Shown: positions 11,165 to 22,997 of the stretch, piece by piece
How the letters are laid out: each line of letters starts with the position of its first letter
Position numbering within the stretch: position 1 is the first letter of the stretch
Source of the DNA: Rhizomys pruinosus
Lineage: Eukaryota > Chordata > Mammalia > Rodentia > Spalacidae
Assembly (NCBI GenBank): GCA_009823505.1
Contig: VZQC01009601.1
Coordinates: 1,015,065-1,079,064 of the forward strand
Length of the DNA stretch: 64,000 bases
Direction of reading: 5' to 3'
Position numbers and translations under genes: made by a program
The notes under the pieces: model-generated
Seen by the model: the letters and a program-made list of their open reading frames with translations, nothing else
What the model was told of the DNA's origin: nothing
The model's database searches: none

Positions 11165-12147
11165 GTGGAAAAACTGACACCTTACAAATATGGGAAAAGA
11201 CTTCCTAAATCAGACAGCAGCTGCACAAGAATTAAGGTCGACAATTGACAAATGGGACCTCATTAAACTCAAGAGCTTCTGTACATCAAAAGAACAATCA
11301 AGGAAAGTGAAGAGAAATCCCACAGAGTGGGAGGAAACCTCACGGCAGAACATCTGACAAGCATGATTCCAGAATATAATAAACTACCAAAAAACAAAGA
11401 AGAAAGAAAACAAATGACCCACTCCAATAGATGGGCTAAAGACTGAACAGAAACTTAACAGTGAGGAATTAGAGATGGCTGAGAAACACCCTAAGAAGTG
11501 TTCAAACATCACTAAGGAAGAAATGCAAATCAAAACCACTTTAAGAATCATTATCTAACTCCAATAAGCTGGCTAGGATCAAGAAACAAATAATACCAAG
11601 TGCTGGAGAGGTTGTGGGGAAGGGGAAACACTCATCCACTGCTGGTGGGAATGTAAACTGGTACAGCCACAATGGAAAGCAGGTGAGAACCCTTGGAAGA
11701 CTTGGAATGAACTTGCCACCCGACCACCATACCACTCCTAGGCATGTACCCTCAAGACTCACCCCAACAGCAGAGATACATGTACGCCATGTTTATTGCA
11801 GCTCTCTTCACAATAGGCAGGAGCTGGAACTAACCAAATGCCCCTCAACTTGAGGGGGAAATAGAGAAAATGTGGTACAGCTACACAATGGAGTCTATGC
11901 GGCAGTAAAGAAAGACATCATGAGCTTTGCAGGAAAATGGCTGGAGCTTAAGAGGACATCATGCTTGAGTGAGTAACACAATCCCAGAAAAACAAATGAC
12001 AAATGGTATCCCTCATCTGTGATGCTAGTGCCAATTACCTAGTTGTAAGTATTTCTTGTGCACGGCCCCTTGAGCTTTTTGTCCAAAAGCAGTTGGGAGT
12101 GATGTCATAATGGAAACAACAACGCAACAAACAACAAAACAAAAGAC
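11165..12147 (+). mobile_element. L1 3' end (ORF2 C-terminus and 3' UTR), 5'-truncated
   Basis: Frames with many stops read K-W-D-L-I-K-L-K-S-F-C-T-S-K-E and later C-W-R-G-C-G-E, then I-H-C-W-W-E-C-K-L-V-Q-P. These are landmarks of the L1 ORF2 C-terminal third. ATGTTTATTGCAGCTCTCTT and GAGAAAATGTGGTACA match the L1 copy at 47.3 kb, so the two belong to one rodent subfamily. It ends near an A-rich tail (CAACAAAACAAAAG). Dead copy. Confidence 0.88.
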
Positions 12148-13070
12148 TGCATCAAAGAACTGACTGAAACAGTGAACTTCTGCTCAAAACAGTCAACTTC
12201 CACATGGAGAATATTGAGAAAGACTGAGAAAGAGATGAAAAGCATGTTTGGCAGAATTCATGAGCTCTGGTGGGGTGGGGGGATGGGGGGGTCTAGATTT
12301 GATAAAAAATATATATGTAGAGATTTTCTATTGGGAGAAAAGAATGAATGCGGGGCACCTGAGCTTAAAACACATTGGAAGAATTTCTGATTCTGTAACT
12401 GTGATGAAACTAGGGCCAAAGAAATCCATTTGGAAGACACATGTTTCAAACAGCTAAATGCACAGCAGTCTTTTCCTCTAAAGAGGCTTGGCCATTGTAT
12501 TTACAATCTTAGAATAATAATTTTCAATATATCTTTGGAAAACAACTATTGACCATGATAAGCAATTAATCTTCAAAAAAGATCAGTAATAATTTTTTGT
12601 GGAAATCACTTGGAATGAATTATAGCAGTCCTCAGCTTTCTTGAAAATGCCTTAGAGTGTTGCGCAGCAGTACATTGCCTGTCCAGGAGGCCCAGCCAGC
12701 CAAAGCGACAGCGAGGAGCAGAAAAAAGCCACCACCCATGTTCTCTGCCCTAAATGTTGTGTGTAGCAGGAGAGAGCTGAGTCCTTCGGACTTCTCTAAG
12801 CAGCTTCCTGTCTGGGTTGCTGGAGGTATTTGTGGAAAGTTCACAGTCACACTCAGCTGTTCTCTAAACAACCCCACATCAAGGCTCCACAGATAGCCTC
12901 CCCTCTAGCAAGGGACTGGCCAGACACCAGCGAGTCTTGGTCTGAGGACCAGAGACAACTTCAAAACCCTCAGTAAACTGAGCCCTTCATTAGTGCACCC
13001 TGGCTTCGTGGACCAGAACTTGGGGTTCCAGTAAGCATTCTGGAAACTTTGGCCACTAAATATGAGCAAA

Positions 13071-13179
<109 letters not shown>

Positions 13180-13539
13180 CAGATCTCAAGTTAGCTGCTT
13201 CTGCACCCACACTGGTGTTGGTTTTTCTCTGTTTAGATGCAAGTGTTTTGATTCCCCAGGGTGCAGGGTACCAGATGCTGGGAAGATACAAGAAAGAGCC
13301 TTTTGAAACTCCGGAAACTTAAGCTGAAATACTCAAGGACACCCTGAGGTCAACATGGTCCCCTGCTTGTTCTTAAAAAACAAAAGGAATCCTGGAACCC
13401 ACGTTGCTATCAGTTTTGAAAGACTCCCAGTTTATTTCCTTTTAAATTCATTTTTGTTTTCTTTACAAACATTGTTTGCCAGGCATTCAGGCTATCAGAT
13501 TACTGAATACTTCTGGTAAAGAGATAAAAGTCCCAGTAT

Positions 13540-13710
13540 TAACTCAGGTGTGGTGACTCACACCTGTAATCCCAGCACTCAGGAGGCAGAAGCAGGATAG
13601 TGACAGAGTCTGAGGCTGGGTGGGTTACCTAGTGCATTTGAGGTCGATGTGGGTTAAAGTAAGTTTGAGGCTAGCCTAGGCTACAAAGTGATATGTTGTT
13701 TCAAACAAGT
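13540..13710 (+). repeat. B1-type SINE, old or composite
   Basis: GGTGTGGTGACTCACACCTG and CCCAGCACTCAGGAGGCAG, then a diverged right part ending TGTTTCAAACAAG. Confidence 0.65.
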
Positions 13711-15064
13711 AAAACAACAAAAAGCACACCCCCCCCCAAAAAACTAGAAGCAAAACCAAAAAGCAAAACAAGCCCTAATATTTCTGGAGACAGACTTGCA
13801 TGTGGGTTGTGATCTCTGTGACCTCCTGTGTAGAGTAACCGGAGTGTGGGTAACAGCTTCAGGCTAGGAACAGGCTCCTCAACAAAGCTATGGTGCCTCT
13901 AAGTGATATGTAGAAGTGGGAAAAGGGTAAAAACAATATACATAGCATAGTCTGCCCCTTCTCTTTAGAAACAGAGCCTGGGCCTCACACATACACCTGT
14001 CTTCCTACCAAGCTACATCTCCAGCCCTCTATGTCCAGCTTTTGAAAATTCCATATAGATAGAAAAAAGGCTGGAAAGAACTTCGAAACGCTCTTTTGTC
14101 TGCTGAATGCTGGGTCTGCTAATGCTGCCAAGGGCTCAGCCTGGGACTGTTGGCGTTTCCCTCCGGCTTTTCCTATTAAACTTAAAAATAAAATCTTCGA
14201 GTTCATATTTCGTTTAAAAGTTAATTTTGAAATTACTTTCACTTGTTATCCAAGAAGGTCTTAAGTTCCCTTTGAAAATAATCATTGTTTAATAGTGTGG
14301 TTTATTACTTATTGGTACAGGGAGCTGGGAATGGCCTTCTGACTGCTGAGCCAACTCACTGCAGTGCTCCCTTCTATTTCTCCCACAGAGATTTGTCTGA
14401 TCAGTATGACTTGAGTATCACATGGCTTGGTTTACAAAGCAAACATCTAGGTTAAACACACTTCAAAAACAGTTGACGCTGGCGAAAACTGCTTTGGATT
14501 TTTTTGTAAACCATTTGTTCCGATCACAGTAATGTTCAAAATTGAGCAAACGCTATTTGAAGAAAATCCCCAAATCTGCTTTTCGCATCAGACCCAAGGC
14601 AGAATAGAGCTCTAAAATTTCCTGGGTGTTTTCTCTTACTGGATGGAGGACACAGTCAGGGCAGAGCCTGCACATGGCATTTTACATGAAGGGCCTCTTA
14701 TTTACCTGAGATTTACAATGTCACTAAGAGCCCTGTGCCTTGTGTCCAACCAGGCATAACCAACAAATGTTGTTAGTCACCTGACAGAGGGGTTGTGGGC
14801 AGATAAAGGGTCACCCTAACACACTCCATTGTTATGGGGGTGCTTGGTTCTCATCTGATGAGTTTGGGGATGATAAAGAGACCGGCTGGAGTCAGATCTC
14901 CACAGCCTGGCAGTCCAACCACCAGAGCAGATCAAAGAGTGAACTGCCCCTTTGCAGTGTCCTTAGGTGCTCACCCACCAGCAAGACAAACAGCAGAGAC
15001 AGACACATCCCGATGTCCTGCCAGGATGAGCAAGCTCCCAACTAGCGGACCCACGAGAGCACGC

Positions 15065-15185
15065 CCGGGGCCAGGGTGGGGCTCAAGGACCATGGATGGA
15101 CAGTGAGCAGAACAAACCCTCCTTTCCTTAAACTGCTTTCATCAGGTCATTTTGTCACAGTGGCAGAAAAGGAACGGAGATCACG
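15065..15185 (+). repeat. Rodent interspersed repeat end (URR1-like)
   Basis: GAACAAACCCTCCTTTCCTT, then CAGGTCATTTTGTCACAGTG and GGCAGAAAAGGAAC. This resembles the 3' end of the repeat at 35612-36053. Confidence 0.45.
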
Positions 15186-15629
15186 GACCAGACCATTCCT
15201 GATTTTAAATCATATTATTGGGAGCAGGCGTTTACCCTATGAAAAGAAAAAGTCTACGTAGTATTAATTTATGAATTTATTTCGCAGTGCAGCATCCAAC
15301 CTTGTGCATGCTGGACCAGGGCTGAGTCTCATTATGTTGCCCAGACTGATCTTGAACACATCTGAAGTGATTTCCTTTCTCAGCTTCCTGAAACAGGCAC
15401 AAACGACTGAAGCCCGTTTTGTCTTTCTTCATTGCACACAAGGCTCTGGAGAGCTTATTTGTTCTCTGATGACTAACATTTCCTCTGTCTCCCATTGGGC
15501 ACAAAGTTATTTACAGGCCATGCTAACTTCACTGCCTTTCTCAGACCAGCTGCCTGTACTGAGGTCCAACCTCTATTCCCATGCTCCCCGCAAGGCAGCA
15601 GCTCTTCAAAACACTAGGAGCGGGAGCGG

Positions 15630-15850
15630 GAGCGGGGGAGGCGGCTCAGTGGGTAAGGCGCTGGGCGTACAGCAGGAGGGCCGGAGTACAGGTCGCTTCA
15701 GCCCCTGTAAATGCTGGGCATGAGGCTGTAGTGCACCTGTGATTTAGCACTGGGGGTCGGGAGAGCAGAGGCAGGAGGAGCCTGGGCTCATCTGTCGGCC
15801 AGCGCTGCCAGATCAATGGTTTAGTGATGAACTTTGTCTCAAAAACTAAG
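15630..15850 (+). repeat. B4-type composite SINE
   Basis: tRNA-like GGCTCAGTGGGTAAGGCGCT and GTACAGGTCGCTTCAGCCCC, followed by B1-like TTTAGCACTGGGG and GAGGCAGGAGGAG. The dimer layout fits B4. Confidence 0.75.
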
Positions 15851-15854
15851 AAGG

Positions 15855-15880
15855 TGAGTTGGGTGTGGTGCTGCACATAT

Positions 15881-15915
<35 letters not shown>

Positions 15916-16212
15916 TATGTGTATGAATGTACTGTCTGCATGTAGGTTTGTGCACCTGTGTCATGCAATGCCGCAGAGGTCAGAAGAGGGCGTCAGATTC
16001 CCCTGGAACTGGAGTTAAAGATGGTTCTCAGCCGCCATGTGGGTGCTGGGGATCGAACCCGGATCCTCTGCAAGAGCAGTTGGCGCTCTTAACCGCTAGG
16101 CCATCTTCTCCAGCCCCCAAGTGTGCACACTTTTAACCGGAAGGCAGAGGCAGGCAGATATCCGTGAAATCGAGACCAGCTGGGGCCACAGGGAGACCTT
16201 GTCTCAAAACAC
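15855..16212 (+). repeat. B1 SINE interrupted by a B2
   Basis: The left end, GAGTTGGGTGTGGTGCTGCACAT (15855-15877, quoted as a landmark), is separated by a (TTTA)n-tailed B2 from the right part at 16130-16212 (GGAAGGCAGAGGCAGGCAG ... GGGAGACCTTGTCTC). Confidence 0.7.
15879..16117 (-). repeat. B2 SINE with (TTTA)n tail
   Basis: Antisense B2 without the 17-bp duplication, inserted into a B1. It has a B box (antisense GGGGATCGAACCC) and ends CTTCTCCAGCCCC. Confidence 0.93.
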
Positions 16213-16640
16213 AACCGAATGATTGTGAGATGACAAAGTGAGTGAAGACAGACAGTCAAACTGCCTTCCACATGCACATACACTCATAAGTGTTCCGGAA
16301 CACACACGTGCACACTCATAAAGAACACTACACACACAAAGTACCAGGAGAGAAGAACTCTGTCCCAGGAGAATTATGAGCCAGAAGGAGCAAGGATGGA
16401 AGTCAGGTCTGAGCCCCAGACATTGCCCTCCGTGGTTCACATTCCTGGTCCTGTCCAGTACTTGGCAAGTAGGTATATCTGTCCTACAGGGGAGAAACCT
16501 GGGCCCGCAGGAATTCTGAAACTTGCCAAAGACACACTGCTAGCTAGAGTGTGGAGTCAGGGCGGCCCTTGGACAGCTCACAGGTCTGTGGGAGGTTTTC
16601 GACCTTGTGTTCTCTGTTGTTTCACATAAATATAAGAAAG

Positions 16641-16884
16641 GGGCTGGAGAGATAGCCTAGCGGTTAAGAGCATCGACTGCTCTTGCAGAGGACCTGGGTT
16701 CGATCCCCAGCACCCACATGGTGGCTAAGAACCGTCTGTAACTCCAATTCCAGGAGAACTCCAGTTCCAGGGGAATCCGAGACCTTCTTCTGACCTCCGC
16801 GGCATTGCATGACACAGGCGCACAAACCTACAAGCAGACAGAACATTCATACACATACGAAAATAAAAATTAAAAAAAAAAAAA
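16641..16884 (+). repeat. B2 SINE, 17-bp-duplication type
   Basis: Full length, A-tailed, with AAGAAAG at both flanks as a short target-site duplication. Confidence 0.93.
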
Positions 16885-16892
16885 GAAAGGAG

Positions 16893-16998
16893 AGTCAGTC
16901 ATGGGGGCTCACACCAAGTTTGAGAATGGGCTGCGCTACACAGTGAGTTCTCAGCCAGCCTCGGGCGACAGAGCAAGGCTCTATCTCAAGAAACAAGA
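16893..16998 (+). repeat. B1-type SINE fragment
   Basis: CATGGGGGCTCACACC ... CAGAGCAAGGCTCTATCTC. Diverged and internally deleted. Confidence 0.65.
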
Positions 16999-17785
16999 GC
17001 AAACATACAAAAACATACGTGCATTTTCACTCATTTCGAATAGGACCTGTTAGCAACACCTACATGGCTATCTTCTTCAGAGATTTGTAGCTTGTATACA
17101 TGGGTGTGACCTATGTAAGTCCTGGGGTGAACTGGAGCTGGGACCCCTAGAGATGGACGTGACAGGCAGGCCATTGTGGCACTTCGTCCACAACTTCCTG
17201 TGTACCTTGGGGCTGTCAGGAAGCCCACTGTCTCCTTACATCTACTCCCCATCCCTTCCAGTGAGAGCCTCCACCCCTGTGCCCTGCTGGCACTGAGTTC
17301 CTCAGCTCCGGTCTCCTCTTGGGAAAGCACTGAACCTCAAGGACACAGGCACCTCCACATTCCTGCCATGAAGAAGAAGCCCATGCTGGCTCACTAACCT
17401 AGCCCCTCTTTTCTCTGGTTAAGGTAAAACGTGCTCCCCCCTGCCAGCAAGCCCGGCCGCCCCCGCCCCCCGCCTCACATCCGTCTGTGCATGAGGATTC
17501 TTCAATGGACCCTATTAAAATGTCAACCTCTCTCACCTGGATCCTCTCTTAAAGTCTTCAAACACACAGATGTGCCTCTCACCTAAATATGACAGGCAGT
17601 CAGTCATAGTAATGCTTTGGTCAATGACAGATCCCATCTATGACCCTGTCTTGTAGGTTGCATTGTCTAGAGACAGTGCTAGTTTGTGTAAGTGCATCTA
17701 TGATGTTGGCATAAAGACATAATTGTCTAATGACGTGTCTCAGGATGTGGTCCTATTGCTAATGACTCATGAAAGAAAATCCCTC

Positions 17786-20700
17786 CACTTCCACACAGCT
17801 TCCTGTCCACCCTGACCTCCTTCCTCTGCTCCCACACGGTTTCCTGTCCACCCTGACCTGCTCCTTCCTCTGCATCAACACAGCTTCCTGTGCACCCTGA
17901 CCTGCTCCTTCCTCTGCATCCACACGGCTTCCTGTCCACCCTGACCTGCTCCTTCCTCTGCTCCCACACAGCTTCCTGTCCACCCTGACCTCCTTCCTCT
18001 GCTCCCACACAGCTTCCTGTCCACCCTGACCTGCTCCTTCCTCTGCGTCCACACGGCTTCCTGTCCACCCTGACCTGCTCCTTCCTCTGCATCCACACGG
18101 CTTCCTGTCCACCCTGACCTGCTCCTTCCTCTGCTCCCACACAGCTTCCTGTCCACCCTGACCTGCTCCTTCCTCTGCTTCCACACAGCTTCCTGTCCAC
18201 CCTGACCTGCTCCTTCCTCTGCTTCCACACAGCTTCCTGTCCACCCTGACCTCCTTCCTCTGCTCCCACACAGCTTCCTGTCCACCCTGACCTGCTCCTT
18301 CCTCTGCTCCCACACAGCTTCCTGTCCACCCTGACCTGCTCCTTCCTCTGCTCCCACACAGCTTCCTGTCCACCCTGACCTGCTCCTTCCTCTGCTTCCA
18401 CACAGCTTCCTGTCCACCCTGACCTGCTCCTTCCTCTGCTCCCACACAGCTTCCTGTCCACCCTGACCTGCTCCTTCCTCTGCTTCCACACAGCTTCCTG
18501 TCCACCCTGACCTGCTCCTTCCTCTGCTCCCACACAGCTTCCTGTCCACCCTGACCTGCTCCTTCCTCTGCTTCCACACAGCTTCCTGTCCACCCTGACC
18601 TGCTCCTTCCTCTGCTCCCACACAGCTTCCTGTCCACCCTGACCTGCTCCTTCCTCTGCTTCCACACAGCTTCCTGTCCACCCTGACCTGCTCCTTCCTC
18701 TGCTCCCACACAGCTTCCTGTCCACCCTGACCTGCTCCTTCCTCTGCTTCCACACAGCTTCCTGTCCACCCTGACCTGCTCCTTCCTCTGCTCCCACACA
18801 GCTTCCTGTCCACCCTGACCTGCTCCTTCCTCTGCTTCCACACAGCTTCCTGTCCACCCTGACCTGCTCCTTCCTCTGCTCCCACACAGCTTCCTGTCCA
18901 CCCTGACCTGCTCCTTCCTCTGCTTCCACACAGCTTCCTGTCCACCCTGACCTGCTCCTTCCTCTGCTCCCACACAGCTTCCTGTCCACCCTGACCTGCT
19001 CCTTCCTCTGCTTCCACACAGCTTCCTGTCCACCCTGACCTGCTCCTTCCTCTGCTCCCACACAGCTTCCTGTCCACCCTGACCTGCTCCTTCCTCTGCT
19101 TCCACACAGCTTCCTGTCCACCCTGACCTGCTCCTTCCTCTGCTCCCACACAGCTTCCTGTCCACCCTGACCTGCTCCTTCCTCTGCTTCCACACAGCTT
19201 CCTGTCCACCCTGACCTGCTCCTTCCTCTGCTCCCACACAGCTTCCTGTCCACCCTGACCTGCTCCTTCCTCTGCTTCCACACAGCTTCCTGTCCACCCT
19301 GACCTGCTCCTTCCTCTGCTCCCACACAGCTTCCTGTCCACCCTGACCTGCTCCTTCCTCTGCTTCCACACAGCTTCCTGTCCACCCTGACCTGCTCCTT
19401 CCTCTGCTCCCACACAGCTTCCTGTCCACCCTGACCTGCTCCTTCCTCTGCTTCCACACAGCTTCCTGTCCACCCTGACCTGCTCCTTCCTCTGCTCCCA
19501 CACAGCTTCCTGTCCACCCTGACCTGCTCCTTCCTCTGCTTCCACACAGCTTCCTGTCCACCCTGACCTGCTCCTTCCTCTGCTCCCACACAGCTTCCTG
19601 TCCACCCTGACCTGCTCCTTCCTCTGCTTCCACACAGCTTCCTGTCCACCCTGACCTGCTCCTTCCTCTGCTCCCACACAGCTTCCTGTCCACCCTGACC
19701 TGCTCCTTCCTCTGCTTCCACACAGCTTCCTGTCCACCCTGACCTGCTCCTTCCTCTGCTCCCACACAGCTTCCTGTCCACCCTGACCTGCTCCTTCCTC
19801 TGCTTCCACACAGCTTCCTGTCCACCCTGACCTGCTCCTTCCTCTGCTCCCACACAGCTTCCTGTCCACCCTGACCTGCTCCTTCCTCTGCTTCCACACA
19901 GCTTCCTGTCCACCCTGACCTGCTCCTTCCTCTGCTCCCACACAGCTTCCTGTCCACCCTGACCTGCTCCTTCCTCTGCTTCCACACAGCTTCCTGTCCA
20001 CCCTGACCTGCTCCTTCCTCTGCTCCCACACAGCTTCCTGTCCACCCTGACCTGCTCCTTCCTCTGCTTCCACACAGCTTCCTGTCCACCCTGACCTGCT
20101 CCTTCCTCTGCTCCCACACAGCTTCCTGTCCACCCTGACCTGCTCCTTCCTCTGCTTCCACACAGCTTCCTGTCCACCCTGACCTGCTCCTTCCTCTGCT
20201 CCCACACAGCTTCCTGTCCACCCTGACCTGCTCCTTCCTCTGCTTCCACACAGCTTCCTGTCCACCCTGACCTGCTCCTTCCTCTGCTCCCACACAGCTT
20301 CCTGTCCACCCTGACCTGCTCCTTCCTCTGCTTCCACACAGCTTCCTGTCCACCCTGACCTGCTCCTTCCTCTGCTCCCACACAGCTTCCTGTCCACCCT
20401 GACCTGCTCCTTCCTCTGCTTCCACACAGCTTCCTGTCCACCCTGACCTGCTCCTTCCTCTGCTCCCACACAGCTTCCTGTCCACCCTGACCTGCTCCTT
20501 CCTCTGCTTCCACACAGCTTCCTGTCCACCCTGACCTGCTCCTTCCTCTGCTCCCACACAGCTTCCTGTCCACCCTGACCTGCTCCTTCCTCTGCTTCCA
20601 CACAGCTTCCTGTCCACCCTGACCTGCTCCTTCCTCTGCTCCCACACAGCTTCCTGTCCACCCTGACCTGCTCCTTCCTCTGCTTCCACACAGCTTCCTG

Positions 20701-21290
20701 TCCACCCTGACCTGCTCCTTCCTCTGCTCCCACACAGCTTCCTGTCCACCCTGACCTGCTCCTTCCTCTGCTTCCACACAGCTTCCTGTCCACCCTGACC
20801 TGCTCCTTCCTCTGCTCCCACACAGCTTCCTGTCCACCCTGACCTGCTCCTTCCTCTGCTTCCACACAGCTTCCTGTCCACCCTGACCTGCTCCTTCCTC
20901 TGCTCCCACACAGCTTCCTGTCCACCCTGACCTGCTCCTTCCTCTGCTTCCACACAGCTTCCTGTCCACCCTGACCTGCTCCTTCCTCTGCTCCCACACG
21001 GCTTCCTGTCCACCCTGACCTGCTCCTTCCTCTGCTCCCACACAGCTTCCTGTCCACCCTGACCTCCTTCCTCTGCTCCCACATGGCTTCCTGTCCTCCT
21101 TGACCTCCTTCCTCTGCTCCCACACGGCTTCCTGTGCACCCTAACCTGCTCCTTCCTCTGCTCCCACATAGCTTCCTGTCCACCCTGACCTCCTTCCTCT
21201 GCTCCCACACAGCTTCCTGTCCATCCTGACCTCCTTCCTCTGCTCCCACACGGCTTCCTGTCCTCCCTGACCTGCCCCTTCCTCACCGCT
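17786..21290. repeat. 3.5-kb minisatellite, 44-bp unit in 88-bp dimers, about 79 copies
   Basis: The plus-strand unit is CTTCCTGTCCACCCTGACCT, then GCTCCTTCCTCTGC, then T/C TCCACACAG. Units alternate strictly between CTGCTCCCAC and CTGCTTCCAC from about 18370 to 20990, making an 88-bp higher-order dimer with roughly 30 near-identical copies. Edge copies are more variable and include 41-bp units that lack GCT (GACCTCCTTCC). The minus strand is purine-rich and has no TAA, TAG or TGA in the unit. All three minus frames therefore stay open for over 1,100 codons, giving repeats such as E-E-G-A-G-Q-G-G-Q-E-A-V-W. It lies in TNFRSF19 intron 4, and its purine strand is the transcribed-sense strand. 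Confidence 0.98.
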
Positions 21291-21692
21291 TGGCACCCAG
21301 TGTTTCCAGAACCTTCCTCATTGCTCCTTTACATTTCATTCTCATTCCCTCACAATCTGGCTTCCATGGCCAAGGTGACAATCCCAGTGACAGCTGACTT
21401 GACCTGCAAGCAGCACCCAAAGTCACAGGGCACAACTGGCTACTGCTCATCCCCCGTAGTCTGTCCCCTGCCCCTTTAGGTGCCACCTTCAAGCCACCAT
21501 TCAGAAGCTGTGCCTCACTCTGCCACATCATGGTTACTAGGGCACCTTCTCAGGCACTGTGGCTCCCGCCAGGCTCAGGAGCTACCAGTTTGCTCTGTGC
21601 AGAGCAGGCTTACTTCAGAGTTGTTATTCGACCCCTCCCCCACCGCCTACCCCCGTCGCTGGCTTTGGGCTCCATGAAGAAAAGACTTGTGG

Positions 21693-21937
21693 GGGCTGGA
21701 GAGATGGCTTAGCGGTTAAGAGCACCGACTGCTCTTGCAGAGGACCCGGGTTCGATCCCCAGCACCCACATGGCGGCTAAGAACCGTCTGAAACTCCAAT
21801 TCCAGGAGAACTCCAGTTCCAGGGGAATCCGAGACCCTCTTCTGACCTCCGCGGCATTGCACGACACGGGTGCGCAGACCTACACGCAAACAGTACATTC
21901 ATACACATAAATAAATTAAAAAAAAAAAAAAGAAAGA
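21693..21937 (+). repeat. B2 SINE, young, 17-bp-duplication type
   Basis: Full length with A-tail, flanked by a perfect 14-bp duplication AAGAAAAGACTTGT (21677-21690 and 21938-21951). Confidence 0.96.
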
Positions 21938-22908
21938 AAGAAAAGACTTGTCTTCCAAGTGTACCTGGCATGCAGAAGCCCTCAAGTGCCATTACACAGT
22001 GCCCAGTGATGGGGATATATGCCAAGCCTCCCGCACAACAACCTGTGGGACAGCCCTTTGCTCCCTGCTACAGCGTGAACTGGCTACTGCGCACTGAAAC
22101 ACAGTGCCAAGTGTCTCTGTCTAACCACAAGGAAGATGTGACAGGTACTTTTCGGCTCCATTAGGTTCCCATGGACCACTGTGGCAGCTGGGCCTGTCTT
22201 TGTTTAATGGTGAGGTCATCATGTCAGGTGACTAGATGAGAAAGGCTCGTCAGGTTCTCCCTGGAGGAGTTCCATCAAGTAAGGACAGCACATGTACTTA
22301 CTGGGATGGCTCTGAGCCTGAAAGCCCCCTTGAGCCAGCTGCTGCGTGCACCCTTGAAGCAAGCCCCACTGCTTGAGGCAGCCTGGGGGACACCTGCTTC
22401 CTGCAACCAGGAGGGAATGGTACAGGAACCGCAAAGGGGGTGGGGTGGGGCTGAAGAAGCGGCTCTTTGTGGAGAAATTGAAAAGGCCCGGAGGAGAAGA
22501 AATGAAAACACAAGGCGCCATGCATAATTTCCCCCAAGACTTCAAGATCTCCTTTGAGGAGATTAGTTAAGTCCAGGAATGATTCCCAAGAAGGTGCCAA
22601 ACACAGCAAACGTCTTCGACAGAGATAAAGCTCGCAAGACCCTGAACCCTGAACCCCAGCTCGGAGATGTGGAAGGCATTTCTGACTTCACAATTAGTTT
22701 TCTTTACTTTCTAAAAACTTTTACAAATGGAAAAGTACATCTCTCTATATGTGATACTAATTAATTTTTCTTTTTCAAAATTATATTACCAAGGGCTTCA
22801 CCAGACAGGAAAGCTGCATGGGAGACTTGTATTCAAAGGCTCATTCATGATGTCTAAGCGTAGCCAGAACTCTGAAGGCAAAGCATTCCAAAGCCTCCCA
22901 CTTTTTTT

Positions 22909-22932
22909 TTTAATGTACTATAGTACATTAAA
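22909..22932. repeat. 24-bp perfect palindrome
   Basis: The core AATGTACTATAGTACATT (22912-22929) is its own reverse complement and extends three more bases on each side. It could form a short hairpin next to a TG/GA microsatellite. Confidence 0.85.
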
Positions 22933-22950
22933 TTAAATCCAATAAATTAA

Positions 22951-22952
<2 letters not shown>

Positions 22953-22995
<43 letters not shown>

Positions 22996-22997
22996 AG
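22953..22997. repeat. (TG)n(AG)n microsatellite
   Basis: TG run passing into GAGAGAGAG. Confidence 0.95.

Noticed and set aside
12632..12896. Possible exon with a hydrophobic leader on the minus strand
   Set aside because: Open in both strands for about 80 codons but without matching splice sites or recognisable homology. Chance ORF.
15271..15723. 150-codon plus ORF
   Set aside because: Its C-terminal part is a B4 SINE, and the N-terminal part shows no family resemblance.
17727..21286. ORFs of 1,124-1,175 codons on the minus strand
   Set aside because: They are produced by a 44-bp tandem repeat with no stop in any antisense phase. All three frames are equally open, there is no start context and no flanking exon structure.
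17786..21290. CRISPR-like array
   Set aside because: Units are directly adjacent with no unique spacers, and the host sequence is clearly mammalian.
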